From: JABDIP01 sp965212545
GTDB taxonomy: Bacteria; Pseudomonadota; Alphaproteobacteria; DSM-16000; Inquilinaceae
Direction of reading: 5' to 3'
Assembly (NCBI GenBank): GCA_965212545.1
Contig: CBDBVB010000035.1
Coordinates: 1 to 64,000, forward strand
DNA length: 64,000 bases
Shown here: positions 25,665 through 35,271 of the stretch, piece after piece
Layout: each line of letters starts with the position of its first letter
Position numbering within the stretch: the first letter of the stretch is position 1
Notes under the pieces: model-generated
Databases searched by the model: none
Told to the model about the DNA's origin: nothing
The model's input: the letters and a program-made list of their open reading frames with translations, nothing else
Program-made: the position numbers and the translations under genes

Positions 25665-26767
25665 TTCGTCCCGATTGGGTTCGGGCCCATCGGATTTCGG
25701 GCCTCCATAGCTGGCGCGCCCGGCTGGCACTCGACCAACACGGTCTCACCGCGCCGCGCGGCAGTCTCGATGGCCTCGATTACTCGGAGGGTCCTCAGCC
25801 CCTCCTCTCCAGACACCAAAGGCTGCTCCTTGCCGGAGATCACACCGGCGAAATGGGCAATCTGATTGTCCAGCGGGTTCGAAGCGTTGCGCGGCACGTT
25901 TGTCGCATTGATGGGGTTCCACCAGTTGCGGTCGCCCTTTTGCGTCCAAAGCGTGATGTCGGGGATCGACAGCGACCCATGGGTGCCGCCCACCAGGAAG
26001 CAGCTTTGGGAGGTCGACGGATATACCGGGTACTCCCGCGCGGTCAGTTCCCAACTCCATGGTGACACGACCGAGTCCGAGACGGTAATCGTCCCGATGG
26101 CGCCGCTTTCGAAGCGCAATACCGCGGCTGCCAGATCTTCATTCTCGTATCCACGCCGGGAAGGCGCCGCCTGCGCCTGAACGCTGACCACCTCGCCGCA
26201 GAGATGGCGGATGAGGTCCACATCGTGCACCAGGTTCACCGAAATCGGCCCGGCACCCTTCAGCTTGCGCCAGGGCGCCTCGTCGAAATAGTGATCCGGC
26301 TTGTAGAACCAGCAGGTTGAATGAACGGCGCGGATGTCTCCGATCTCGCCGGACCCGATCACCTCGCGCGCCTTTTGGATCAGCGGGTTGTGACGCCGAT
26401 GGTGCCCGACCAACAGGGGGACGCCGGCGCCTTCCGCCGCGTCCACCAGCCTTCGGGCGTCGGCCGCCGACGTGGCCAGCGGTTTCTCGACCAGCGTCGG
26501 GCAACCCTCGGCAACGCATTCCAGACCCTGCTCGACATGGAGCGGCGTCGGCGTCGCCAGGATCACACCATCCGGCGTCAGTCCGGCGAACATCCCGGAC
26601 AGCGATCCGAACCAGGGCAGGCCCCAGTCCGCGGCATGGCGTTGGGCAGAATCGCTGGGATCGACAATCCCGGCCAGCTCGACATTCTTCAGGCGGCAGA
26701 TCGCCTCTGCATGGCGTTTTCCAACCAGACCAAGCCCGGCGATGACCAGTTGGGTGGCGGCACTCAT
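25658..26767 (-). CDS. Gfo/Idh/MocA-family NAD(P)-dependent oxidoreductase
   Basis: A 369-residue two-domain dehydrogenase. The N-terminal Rossmann domain has VIAGLGLVGKRH (residues 8-19), ATPTPLHVEQ near 75 and the EKPLATS catalytic-lysine motif near 97. The C-terminal alpha/beta domain includes VHDVDLIRHLCGEV, where the conserved D-x-x-x-H motif lies. The family oxidises or reduces sugars, inositols and related hydroxy compounds. I chose the ATG at 26767 (MSAATQ). It is divergent from the GntR regulator and upstream of the TRAP genes, so it probably acts on the TRAP substrate. Confidence 0.9.
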   Translation of the reverse strand: MSAATQLVIAGLGLVGKRHAEAICRLKNVELAGIVDPSDSAQRHAADWGLPWFGSLSGMFAGLTPDGVILATPTPLHVEQGLECVAEGCPTLVEKPLATSAADARRLVDAAEGAGVPLLVGHHRRHNPLIQKAREVIGSGEIGDIRAVHSTCWFYKPDHYFDEAPWRKLKGAGPISVNLVHDVDLIRHLCGEVVSVQAQAAPSRRGYENEDLAAAVLRFESGAIGTITVSDSVVSPWSWELTAREYPVYPSTSQSCFLVGGTHGSLSIPDITLWTQKGDRNWWNPINATNVPRNASNPLDNQIAHFAGVISGKEQPLVSGEEGLRTLRVIEAIETAARRGETVLVECQPGAPAMEARNPMGPNPIGTNR

Positions 26768-26892
26768 GACGGAGCCCTCACCGATTGTCCCACGCAATCC
26801 AGCATCTCTTCCCTTCGATTTGTCGCCGTTGCGCGGCGGGTCGGTCCGGTCCGTACCGAAGGCCCTGACGCCAGGGACTCTACACGTATTGG

Positions 26893-26914
26893 CAGATATT
26901 CACATTAATATCTG
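26893..26914. promoter_or_regulatory. Inverted repeat, probable GntR-family operator
   Basis: CAGATATT (26893-26900) and AATATCTG (26907-26914) form a perfect 8-bp inverted repeat around a 6-base AT-rich spacer, between the divergent oxidoreductase and gntR-type genes. A related copy occurs upstream of dctP. Confidence 0.6.
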
Positions 26915-26946
26915 GTATTTTTGATGCCGCTCTATATTGCCCGCCC

Positions 26947-26975
26947 TTGAGAGCTATCAGGTGAAGTGGTAAATA
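26947..26975 (+). promoter_or_regulatory. Predicted promoter of the gntR-type gene
   Basis: TTGAGA (26947-26952), a 17-base spacer and TAAATA (26970-26975) lie 30 bp before the start codon, with the inverted repeat at 26893-26914 just upstream. Confidence 0.4.
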
Positions 26976-27005
26976 CAGGTGATTCAGTGAAAAATCTGGT
27001 GGCTC

Positions 27006-27710
27006 ATGGTCATGGAAAAGCAGGTGCGGACGGTCGGCTCCAGCACCTACGAGAGAATCAAGCGCGACATCATTTTCGGACGCCTCTCGCCGGGCTCGAA
27101 GCTCAAGCTGGATGTGCTGAAGGACCGGTACGAGGCGAGCATATCCACGCTTCGAGAGTCGTTGAGCCGGCTTGCAAGCGAGGGGTTCGTTTCGGCCGAA
27201 GAGCAGAGGGGCTTCTTTGTGACGCCGGTCTCCAAGGAGGACATGATCGAAATCGCGAACCTGCGCATCCTTCTGGAATGCTCAGCCTTGAGAGCTTCGG
27301 TCGAAAACGGAGACACCGATTGGGAGGGTGACCTGGTCGCGGCCCATCACAAGCTGCACCTCATGGAGCAACGCATGCTCTCCGGCGATCACTCGGAGAA
27401 GGAGCTGTGGAAGCGGTACGACTGGGAATTCCATCAGGCGATGATCCGGGCCTGCAACTCCAGGAATCTTCTAGCTCTGCATGCGATCATCTACGACAAA
27501 TATCTGAGATACCAGATGCTGGTATTAACGCATCGCGGCGGCGATGCCATCGCGGAACACAAAGCCATGTTCGATGCCGCTTTGGCCAGGGATGCCGAGC
27601 GGGCCCAGAAGCTGCTGGAAGATCATATCCGGCGCGGACTGGACCACACGCTGTCGGCCATGCGCGATCCGGAAAGCCAAATCAATCGGGCAGCCGCAGG
27701 TCTCGGCTGA
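27006..27710 (+). CDS. GntR-family transcriptional regulator (FCD/VanR subgroup)
   Basis: A 234-residue regulator with an N-terminal winged helix (residues 10-75: TYERIKRDIIFGRLSPGSKL, then SISTLRESLSRLASEGFV) and a C-terminal all-helical FCD ligand domain with metal-binding residues in WEFHQAMIRACNS and DHIRRGLDHTL. ATG 27006 or ATG 27012 (MEKQV) are both possible starts. It is divergent from the oxidoreductase-TRAP genes and probably represses them through the repeats at 26893-26914 and 25643-25664. The ligand is likely the transported acid. Confidence 0.9.
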   Translation: MVMEKQVRTVGSSTYERIKRDIIFGRLSPGSKLKLDVLKDRYEASISTLRESLSRLASEGFVSAEEQRGFFVTPVSKEDMIEIANLRILLECSALRASVENGDTDWEGDLVAAHHKLHLMEQRMLSGDHSEKELWKRYDWEFHQAMIRACNSRNLLALHAIIYDKYLRYQMLVLTHRGGDAIAEHKAMFDAALARDAERAQKLLEDHIRRGLDHTLSAMRDPESQINRAAAGLG

Positions 27711-28063
27711 CGCCCAACCTGCACGCGGCTCGTGGCAAGCAAGAGCTCGATGTTGAACCGGGTTTGTCCTGGTTTGGGCCTGGTGGGTCGTTGCTGACTC
27801 GTTAGTCGCAGACGGTGGGCGCCGCGACCTGCCCGCTGGCCAACGAGCACCTGCCATTATTGACCTTTGCTCGCAGATCGATCGAAGACTCTGCCTGTAG
27901 CGGCAAGGTGTTGCGCAGACGGTCGATCCTTGCCCCATGCCGATTTCAAGAACGCCGCCATATGGCAGAATGTCGGCACGATGACGTCGAAGACGCGATT
28001 CAATCCGGTGGCCAGGTCGACCGCATCCGGAGAGCGACTTCGACGCCGGGTTTGGAGAGCGCG
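27711..28063. other. 353-bp intergenic region without a recognisable gene
   Basis: Between the gntR-type gene and the class V aminotransferase. Reading frames through it show no family I recognise. A small GACT/AGTC hairpin just downstream of the regulator is too weak to call a terminator. The promoter for the aminotransferase must lie here but has no clear hexamers. Confidence 0.55.
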
Positions 28064-29287
28064 ATGACAACCGGACCAATCGGCGAGAGAGAAGTGTTCG
28101 GCGGTCCTCCGCCCGCGTCGGCGGGTTGCGGCGCGGCCTTGCGGCCGCTTTGGGCCCTGCAGGACGGCATCACCTACCTCAATCACGGAGCCTACGGAGC
28201 GACTCCGCACGAAGTGCTCCGCACCCAGTCCGAAATCCGCATGCGACTTGAGGCGCAGCCGTGCCGGTTCATGGCTGACGAGCTTCCTGCCGCTCTCCGG
28301 TCGGCCGCCGCCGAACTGGCGGAATTCGTCGGCGTGCAGGGCCGGGATCTGGTCTTCGTCGAGAATGCCACCGCCGGGATCAATGCGGTGCTTGGATCGA
28401 TTGACTTCGCCGACGGCGACGAAGTGGTGATGTCCGATCACACTTATCCGGCCGTGCACAACGCGCTTCGCCACCATCTTCAGGGCACCGGCGCGAGGCT
28501 CGTGACGGCAGGCCTGGGACTCCCGGTGGCCGGTCCGGAGCAGGTCCTGTCGACGTTCCGGCAGGCGGTGACAGCGCGCACCCGGCTGGTGGTGATCGAC
28601 CATGTCGGCTCAATGTCGGCGGTAATCTTTCCAATCGACCAGATCGCCCGATTGTGCCGCGCGGAGGGATGCCAGCTGCTGGTCGACGGAGCGCATGCGC
28701 CGGGCATGCTGGACCTGGATATCGGCGCCCTCGGCGTGGACTGGTATGTGGGGAACTGCCACAAATGGCTGTGCGCTCCGAAGGGCGCCGGATTTCTGTG
28801 GGCCGATGCGGCGGTCCAGCCGGGTCTTCACCCAACGGTCATCTCGCACGGCTGGGGGCAGGGATTAACTGCCGAATTCGATTGTGTCGGGACCCGCGAC
28901 CCGAGCGCCTGGCTCGCAGTGCCGGCGGCGATCGCCTTTCACGAACGCCTCGGTGGCGGCCGGCTCAGGGACCGAAACCGAGCCCTTGCGGCCGAAGCGA
29001 TGGGGATGGCGGCGGCGGCATTGGGCACCGAACCCGGAGGGCCGCCGGAGCTATTCGGCTCGATGGCGACAGTGCGGTTGCCGCCCGGTCTGCCGGCCAC
29101 CCAGGATGCGGCGATGCAGCTCCGGCACCGCATCTGGGAGGACCATCGCACCGAGGTCGCGATCAACCGGCTCGGCGACGCTCTCTGGCTGCGTATCTCG
29201 GCCTACGCCTACAATGACGCGCAGGACTATGTCGCGCTCGGGCCGAACATCCTGGAGTCGATCCGCTCGGTCCTCGACACGGGCTGA
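28064..29287 (+). CDS. Class V aminotransferase, isopenicillin-N-epimerase-like PLP enzyme
   Basis: A 407-residue fold-type I PLP enzyme. Landmarks: YLNHGAYGATP (residues 38-48), FVENATAGINAVL near 98, the PLP-binding Asp208 in LVDGAHAPG and Lys234 in NCHKWLCAPKG. This pattern is closest to the CefD/cysteine-desulfurase branch, whose members racemise or cleave amino acids. The ATG at 28064 gives a normal length; an 83-residue upstream extension of the frame has no family character and is omitted. It is convergent with an S15/CocE hydrolase. The substrate is unknown; a D-amino-acid or peptide-derived compound is an inference. Confidence 0.85.
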   Translation: MTTGPIGEREVFGGPPPASAGCGAALRPLWALQDGITYLNHGAYGATPHEVLRTQSEIRMRLEAQPCRFMADELPAALRSAAAELAEFVGVQGRDLVFVENATAGINAVLGSIDFADGDEVVMSDHTYPAVHNALRHHLQGTGARLVTAGLGLPVAGPEQVLSTFRQAVTARTRLVVIDHVGSMSAVIFPIDQIARLCRAEGCQLLVDGAHAPGMLDLDIGALGVDWYVGNCHKWLCAPKGAGFLWADAAVQPGLHPTVISHGWGQGLTAEFDCVGTRDPSAWLAVPAAIAFHERLGGGRLRDRNRALAAEAMGMAAAALGTEPGGPPELFGSMATVRLPPGLPATQDAAMQLRHRIWEDHRTEVAINRLGDALWLRISAYAYNDAQDYVALGPNILESIRSVLDTG

Positions 29288-29302
29288 TCCTTGATATGGG
29301 TC

Positions 29303-31381
29303 TCACACCCCGTCGCGCGGAATGCTCTCTAGCCAGCTGCGGCTGAACACCGGCCGGCCGTCCTCGCGCACTTCCAGTGTGGCGTGAAGGTGGAAATCGG
29401 TCTCGTCGCTGGTGACGGTGTTGGTGGTCTCGATCCAAATCTGGGGGCCGCCCTCGCGCCCGTATTCCCGGACGCCATGCAGCTCGATGCGGGCTGAATT
29501 CGGGTCGCTCGGCCGCACCGACATGCGCCGGGTGGCTTTGCCGCCGAATTCCCAGCCATGGCTATCGATCCGGACTTTGCCACTGTCCTCCTCATGCACG
29601 AAAGTGACCCGGTCGTCGATGATGTCGCGCTCCAACCGCATCACGGTCTCCTCCGGCACACGCAAGACGGTCCGGGGTTGTCGGGCGCTCTTCTCCGGCG
29701 GCGGCAGGTCTGCGATATCGGAATCCTCGGGCCGCGGCGCGCGGATCGGCAGATCGATCCCGCTGACGCCGGCATGTACCATCAGCGTCACCGGCTTCGG
29801 CGACGGCCACAGAATCGGCCAATGGCCGGTCGCCACGGCCACACGAATGCGGCTACCGACCGCAAATACATGGGCGATATCGTTGCACTGGATACGGACA
29901 CGGTAGCGCCGACCCGGCTCCAACGGCGAGATCTCCTCGTGATCGTCGCGATGGGTCAGGTTCAGCACGCCGTAGGTGATCTGGGTCGAGGCCCCATCCG
30001 CCAGCACCTCGCATAGCCGCACCGCCACCAGAGCGCTGGGCTGGTCCGACGACAGGTCCAGTTCGACCGCGGGGGCGCCAAGGATCGACAACGCGTCGTC
30101 CAGCGGCGCCGAATCGAAACACAGCGACCGCGCATCGTCGGCACGCTGGTCGCTTGGGCATTCTGGCGCGCCGTCGCCATTGTTGCCCCAGATGACACTG
30201 CACTCGCCGACATTCTGCGGGCAGGAGACGGTCAGCGGTCGCTCCGGGCCGGCGGTCGGCGACAATCCGTCGGCGTTCAGGGCCATGCGCCGGTTCTCGA
30301 TGTTCGGTGACGGCCAGGCCGGTTCTGCCACCCATTGGCCGGGGCGGGTGCCGTATCCGGTCCGCGGCGGCACGCTGTCCTGCATCCAAACCCGATAGGC
30401 CGGTTCGTCCATGACGCCGTTGTCGTCGTCCTTCAGCCAGTGGTCCCACCAGCGCAGCGCATCCTGCAGGAAGCCTGCCGACGGACCCGGGTGAGCCTGG
30501 TGTGGGTATTGATGCCCCCACGGGCCGACCAGGCCCTTTGCCGGCACTGAAAGACCGGCGAGCAGGCGCGGAACGGTGTTGCTGTACGGATCGGCCCAGC
30601 CGCCGATGGCGTAGACCGGGCACTGGATGTCGTCGAACGCCTCACAGACCGAGCCATGTTTCCAGAAGGCGTCGCGCCGCTGATGGCGCATCCAGTCGAT
30701 CACCCAGGGACGATTGTGCTCCAGGCGTTCCCGCCACGTTTCCCGCCAGCCATCGCCGACCAGCAGCGGATCGGGGGGGCGTGCGTTCATGCCGAACATC
30801 GTGAATGCCCAGATCGGGTTCTCCGCCAGCATACAGCCGCCCATGTAGTGGATATCGTCGGCGTAGCGGTCGGCGGTCGAGAACACGCTGATGATGCAAC
30901 GCAGTGCCGGCGGTCGCCGAGCTGCGACCTGGAGACCGTTGAACCCGCCCCAGCTCTTGCCCATCATACCGACCCGGCCGTCGCACCAGGGCCGCGCCGC
31001 GATCCAGGCGATGACCTCGACCGCGTCGTCCTGCTCCTGTTTCAGATATTCATCATGGAGCAGGCCGTCGGATTCGCCGGCGCCGCGCATGTCGACCCGG
31101 ATGGCCACGTATCCATGGCCGGCGAAATAGGGGTGCATGACCTCGTCGCGGGCGGCAGTACCGTCCCGCTTGCAGTAGGGGATGTACTCCAGGATGGCGG
31201 GAACCGGATTCTCATCGGCGTCCTCGGGCAACCAGTAGCGGGTGGCCAGACGGGTGCCGTCCGCCAGGGTGATCCAGGCGTGCTCGACTTCGCGGACGCG
31301 ATGCGGGAAGTCGTGAACGATCTTGGCCGGCTGTGGCCGTTCGTCCCACGGCGCGGAGTCGGATGGATGGGAATTCGTCAT
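29303..31381 (-). CDS. S15/CocE/NonD-family serine hydrolase
   Basis: A 692-residue alpha/beta hydrolase of the X-Pro dipeptidyl-peptidase/CocE family, with a C-terminal jelly-roll beta domain. The nucleophile Ser143 is in GKSWGG; the Asp is in GGWADPYSN and the His in GPWGHQYPH. RVDMRGAGESDG near residue 95 is typical. Family members cleave peptides, cocaine esters and beta-lactam acyl groups. No signal peptide is visible, so it is probably cytoplasmic. It is the last gene of a minus-strand operon with a family-5 ABC importer, suggesting hydrolysis of an imported peptide, amide or ester. Confidence 0.88.
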   Translation of the reverse strand: MTNSHPSDSAPWDERPQPAKIVHDFPHRVREVEHAWITLADGTRLATRYWLPEDADENPVPAILEYIPYCKRDGTAARDEVMHPYFAGHGYVAIRVDMRGAGESDGLLHDEYLKQEQDDAVEVIAWIAARPWCDGRVGMMGKSWGGFNGLQVAARRPPALRCIISVFSTADRYADDIHYMGGCMLAENPIWAFTMFGMNARPPDPLLVGDGWRETWRERLEHNRPWVIDWMRHQRRDAFWKHGSVCEAFDDIQCPVYAIGGWADPYSNTVPRLLAGLSVPAKGLVGPWGHQYPHQAHPGPSAGFLQDALRWWDHWLKDDDNGVMDEPAYRVWMQDSVPPRTGYGTRPGQWVAEPAWPSPNIENRRMALNADGLSPTAGPERPLTVSCPQNVGECSVIWGNNGDGAPECPSDQRADDARSLCFDSAPLDDALSILGAPAVELDLSSDQPSALVAVRLCEVLADGASTQITYGVLNLTHRDDHEEISPLEPGRRYRVRIQCNDIAHVFAVGSRIRVAVATGHWPILWPSPKPVTLMVHAGVSGIDLPIRAPRPEDSDIADLPPPEKSARQPRTVLRVPEETVMRLERDIIDDRVTFVHEEDSGKVRIDSHGWEFGGKATRRMSVRPSDPNSARIELHGVREYGREGGPQIWIETTNTVTSDETDFHLHATLEVREDGRPVFSRSWLESIPRDGV

Positions 31382-31390
31382 TGCTGCTTC

Positions 31391-33415
31391 TCACTGGTTG
31401 AGCGGGAAATGACACAGTGCGCCGTGACCCGCGGATAATTCCCGGTACCTGGGCGCTTCGCTGCGGCATCTTGCCTGGGCATACCGGCACCGAGTGTGAA
31501 ACTCGCAGCCGGACGGCCGGTTGTTGAGGCTTGGCACCTCGCCCTCGATGGACACGAGTTCCCGACGTTTATCGGGATCGGGGACCGGCACGCCCTTGAC
31601 CAGAGCCTCGGTATAGGGATGCGCCGGGCGCTCGAAGACGGCCGCGCAGTCACCCTGCTCGACGATGCGGCCGAGATACATGATCGCCAGGCGGTCGGTG
31701 ATGTGGCGCACCACCGGCAGATTATGGGTGATGATCAGATAGCTCACGCCATGCTCGCGCTGCAGGTCGCCCATCAGGTTGAGGATCTCGCCCTGCACCG
31801 AAACGTCGAGGCCGGCGGTCGGTTCGTCGGCGATGATGAGGCGCGGTTCCAGGGCCAGCGCCCGCGCGACGCCGATCCGCCGCGCCTGGCCGCCGGACAG
31901 CTCATGCGGATAGCGCGACAGCATATCGGACCGCAGGCTGACCATGGCGGCGAGGCGCTCAGCCTCGGTGCCCGGATCGCGACCGTCGTAGCCGTGGATG
32001 GCGAACGGCTCGGTGATCAGGGCCCGGACCGTCTGCCGCGGGCTGAGCGATCCGACAGGGTCCTGGAACATCATCGCCATGTGGCGACGCAATGGCTTGA
32101 ACGCCGTGGCGGGCAAATCCGTGAGTTCCTGGCCGTCGAATTTCACCGAGCCGGACTGCGCCTTCACCAGCCCCAGCACGGTCCGGGCCAGGGTCGTTTT
32201 GCCGGACCCGCTTTCGCCAACCAGCCCGACCGTTTCGCCGCGTCGGACCGCAAGCGACACGCCAAGGATCGCGTCGACAAAGGGATCGGAATCGCGGTCG
32301 AACAAGGCCCGGAGCGCGCCCTTGCTGCGGAACCGGACACGCAGATCCTCGACGGCGAGCAATGGGTCGGGAATTCTGGAAGGCGCGCCGGCTTTCGGCG
32401 TGGCGTCAGCACTCGTGGCAGGCGGATATTCAGTTGCCGCCGTTGCCTGCGCGTCAAGCAGATGGCAGCGCGCCAGCTGGCCATCGGCAATCGTATGATC
32501 GTCCGGCCGCGTCGTCCGGCACCGGTCGAAGGCCTTGGGACAGCGTGGCGCGAACACGCACCCCGGCGGCACCAGGAGCAGGTCCGGCACATCGCCCGGG
32601 ATCGTTGGCAGGTGGTGGACCCGGCCCGCAACACGGGCCGGGTCGCACTCCAACAGCGCCTGGGTATAAGGGTGCGACGGCCGATGAAATATATCCCGCA
32701 CGGCGCCGCGTTCGACCACCTCGCCGGCATACATCACCGCGACCTCGTCGCACAATTCGGCGATCAGGCCCAGATTGTGGGAGACCACCATGATCGTCGT
32801 CTCCAGGGCGTCCTTCAATTCGCGCAGCAGGAGAATGATCTGCGCCTCCATCGTCACGTCGAGTGCGGTCGTGGCCTCGTCGGCGATGAGCAGCGCGGGA
32901 TCCATCAGCAGCGCCATGGCGATCCCGGCCCGCTGGCGCATGCCGCCGCTGAACTGGTGCGGGAACTGCCCGACCCGCTGCTCCGGATCGGGGATGCCGA
33001 CCCGGCGCATCATGTCGACCGCGACGCGGCGTTTGTCTGCTGCCGTCCGGTCGCGCTCACGGTATTGGATGTCGGTCAGCTGGCGGTCGTAGGACAGCAC
33101 CGGAATCTGCGACGTCATCGGGTCCTGGAAAACGATCGAAACCTGGTCGCCGCGAAAGCGCTCAAGCTCGCGGTCGGAATATCCGAGCACGTCGCGGCCG
33201 CCGAACCGTACCTCGCCGCCGCGGATCACCGCGTTGTTGGCCAGCAGCCGGGTGATGGTCCAAACGATCGTACTCTTCCCTGAACCGCTCTCGCCGACGA
33301 TCCCGAGGATGGTATTCTCCGGCGCCGACAGGGTTACATCGCGCAGTGCGTGCACACGACCCCTGGGAGTGCGGAAATCGACGCTCAGATCGCGGATGTC
33401 GAGAATGTCGGCCAT
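31391..33415 (-). CDS. Double ATPase subunit of the second family-5 ABC transporter (DppD-DppF fusion)
   Basis: A 674-residue protein with two complete nucleotide-binding domains. The first has Walker A GESGSGKST (about residue 40) and signature FSGGMRQRAG; the second has Walker A GESGSGKTT (about residue 400) and signature LSGGQARRIG. Each is followed by an oligopeptide-type C-terminal region with clustered cysteines (GCVFAPRCPKAFDRC and SGCEFHTRCRYAQARC), the 4Fe-4S-like motif of OppD/DppD. It sits three bases after the DppC-like permease and nine before the hydrolase gene. Confidence 0.93.
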   Translation of the reverse strand: MADILDIRDLSVDFRTPRGRVHALRDVTLSAPENTILGIVGESGSGKSTIVWTITRLLANNAVIRGGEVRFGGRDVLGYSDRELERFRGDQVSIVFQDPMTSQIPVLSYDRQLTDIQYRERDRTAADKRRVAVDMMRRVGIPDPEQRVGQFPHQFSGGMRQRAGIAMALLMDPALLIADEATTALDVTMEAQIILLLRELKDALETTIMVVSHNLGLIAELCDEVAVMYAGEVVERGAVRDIFHRPSHPYTQALLECDPARVAGRVHHLPTIPGDVPDLLLVPPGCVFAPRCPKAFDRCRTTRPDDHTIADGQLARCHLLDAQATAATEYPPATSADATPKAGAPSRIPDPLLAVEDLRVRFRSKGALRALFDRDSDPFVDAILGVSLAVRRGETVGLVGESGSGKTTLARTVLGLVKAQSGSVKFDGQELTDLPATAFKPLRRHMAMMFQDPVGSLSPRQTVRALITEPFAIHGYDGRDPGTEAERLAAMVSLRSDMLSRYPHELSGGQARRIGVARALALEPRLIIADEPTAGLDVSVQGEILNLMGDLQREHGVSYLIITHNLPVVRHITDRLAIMYLGRIVEQGDCAAVFERPAHPYTEALVKGVPVPDPDKRRELVSIEGEVPSLNNRPSGCEFHTRCRYAQARCRSEAPRYRELSAGHGALCHFPLNQ

Positions 33416-33418
33416 GGC

Positions 33419-34303
33419 TCAATGGCCCTTCCTGAGCCGTGGATCGATAACGTCGCGAATCGCCTCGCCGAGGAACGTGAAGCCGAGTGTGGTGAGGATC
33501 AGCGGAACGCCGCCGGCGATCACCGGCCATGGGGTATCGCGGATGACAAAATAGCCTTCGTTGAGGATCGTTCCCCAACTCGCGGTCGGCGGCAAGACTC
33601 CCAAGCCAAGAAAGCTCAGGCCCGCCTCGACGGTAACCACCACCGGCACGTCCATCGCCGCCAGGATCAACAGCGGCCCGAGCACGTTGGGCATGACGTG
33701 ACGGCCCAGCACCCGAACGACGCTGGCGCCCATCGCGTGCTCGGCGATGATGAACTCGGCGTTCTTGATGGCCATCGTGCTGGTGCGAGCGAGCCGCGCA
33801 TATCCCGGGATCGACGTGACGATGACGATCACCATGACCATTTCCAGGCTCGGGCCGGTCAGCGCCACCACGGCAAGCGCCATGACGATGGTCGGAAACG
33901 ATCGAATGGTGTCGAACACCAGCAACAGCGTGTTGTCGAGCCACCGCGGTCCGTAGCCGGCCACCATGCCGAGCACCAGGCCGATCAGCAAGGAGACAGA
34001 GACGCCGATCGCGGCGATCTTGAGCGCGACACGGCCGCCATAGAGCACCCGGGAAAAGGTGTCGCGCCCGAGCTGGTCGGTGCCCGCCAGATGCTCCAGC
34101 GACGGCCCGGACATGCGGGCCGGTATGTCGAGCTTGTAGGGATCGTATGGGGCGACAAGCGGTGCGAAGATTGCGCTGGCGAAAAACAAAACGACCAGGA
34201 TAAGCCCGACCATGCCCTGGGGGTTGCGCAGGAACAGGCGCCAGGCGCCGCCACGCGGCGCTTCGGCGATGCCGGCCGCCAGGTCAGATGGCATGGCGGA
34301 CAC
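33419..34303 (-). CDS. ABC transporter permease, DppC/OppC-like
   Basis: A 294-residue inner-membrane permease of usual DppC length. It has the N-terminal helix (GLILVVLFFASAIFAPLVAP), LAGTDQLGRDTFSRVLYGGR near residue 92, and an EAA-type loop AEHAMGASVVRVLGRHVMPN near residue 190. It overlaps the DppB-like gene by 20 bases, or by 11 if the internal ATG at 34294 is used. It pairs with the DppB-like subunit. Confidence 0.9.
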   Translation of the reverse strand: MSAMPSDLAAGIAEAPRGGAWRLFLRNPQGMVGLILVVLFFASAIFAPLVAPYDPYKLDIPARMSGPSLEHLAGTDQLGRDTFSRVLYGGRVALKIAAIGVSVSLLIGLVLGMVAGYGPRWLDNTLLLVFDTIRSFPTIVMALAVVALTGPSLEMVMVIVIVTSIPGYARLARTSTMAIKNAEFIIAEHAMGASVVRVLGRHVMPNVLGPLLILAAMDVPVVVTVEAGLSFLGLGVLPPTASWGTILNEGYFVIRDTPWPVIAGGVPLILTTLGFTFLGEAIRDVIDPRLRKGH

Positions 34304-35228
34304 GCGGATCCATCCAGGCGACCACGAGGTCGGCGATCAGTGTTGTGAAGACATAGAGTATGGCGGTGATCAGCACCGCCCCCTGAACCACCGGGAAGTT
34401 GCGCGTCATCACCATGTCGAAGATCAGCTTGCCCACCCCAGGTCGGGAAAAGATGATCTCGGCGAAGACCGCGCCGGACAACAAGTTCCCGAAGCCGATG
34501 CCAACCAGGGTGATGGTCGGCAGGACCGCGATCTTCAGCGCGTAACGGTAGACGACGACGCGCTGAGGCAGCCCGAAGGCGCGTGCCGCTCGGATGTAGT
34601 TCTCACCCATCACCTCGAGCATCGAGGCGCGCACCAGCCGCGCCAGGTAACCGACCCAGCCGAGACCGACGGCAAATGCCGGCAACACCAGATGCCGCGC
34701 CTGGTCAAGGAAGTCGCCGGACTCACCGGCCCCGATCACCGGCAGCCAGCCCAGCACGAGGGCGAACAGCAACAGCGACCAGATTGACACCAGGAATGAC
34801 GGGACCGCGATCGTGCCGACCGAGATGATGCCGGTGATGCGGTCGAGCCAGCTGTTGGGCCTGACCGCCGAAATGCAACCAAGCGGTATGCCGACCAGCG
34901 CTGACCAGCCGAGCCCGGCGATTGCGAGCACGACGGTGTACTTCAGTTGACCGAGTACGGTCTGCAACACGCTGCGCTCGGAGAAGATGTCGACGCCCAG
35001 ATCACCACGCAACGCGTTGCCGATAAAGATCGAGAGCTGCACCAGCAAAGGCTCGTCGAGATGCATCTTGGCGATATAGCGGGCCTGCGCCTCTGGCGTG
35101 GCGCGCGGCCCGAGCGCAATGGAGACCGGATCGCCCGGGACCAAATGCAACAGGCTGAACAGCGCGATCAGGGCACAGGCGACGATAATCGCCGCCAGAC
35201 CGCAGCGCTTGAGGGCGTAGAGCCACAT
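34284..35228 (-). CDS. ABC transporter permease, DppB/OppB-like
   Basis: A 314-residue permease with six predicted helices. The N-terminus (YALKRCGLAAIIVACALIAL) and the LVPGDPVSIALG loop are family hallmarks; the EAA loop is RAARAFGLPQRVVVYRYALK near residue 200. A strong stem-loop separates it from the upstream binding-protein gene, which may reduce its expression relative to the receptor. Confidence 0.9.
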   Translation of the reverse strand: MWLYALKRCGLAAIIVACALIALFSLLHLVPGDPVSIALGPRATPEAQARYIAKMHLDEPLLVQLSIFIGNALRGDLGVDIFSERSVLQTVLGQLKYTVVLAIAGLGWSALVGIPLGCISAVRPNSWLDRITGIISVGTIAVPSFLVSIWSLLLFALVLGWLPVIGAGESGDFLDQARHLVLPAFAVGLGWVGYLARLVRASMLEVMGENYIRAARAFGLPQRVVVYRYALKIAVLPTITLVGIGFGNLLSGAVFAEIIFSRPGVGKLIFDMVMTRNFPVVQGAVLITAILYVFTTLIADLVVAWMDPRVRHAI

Positions 35229-35239
35229 TCCCGCAGGGC

Positions 35240-35267
35240 ATCCGGCGCCCGATTGCGGGCGCCGGAT
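35240..35267 (-). terminator. Perfect 11-bp GC-rich stem-loop after the binding-protein gene
   Basis: ATCCGGCGCCC (35240-35250) pairs with GGGCGCCGGAT (35257-35267) around a 6-base loop, right after the binding-protein stop and before the DppB-like permease. There is no T-tract; an attenuator or mRNA-stabilising role is likely. Confidence 0.65.
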
Positions 35268-35271
35268 CTCC

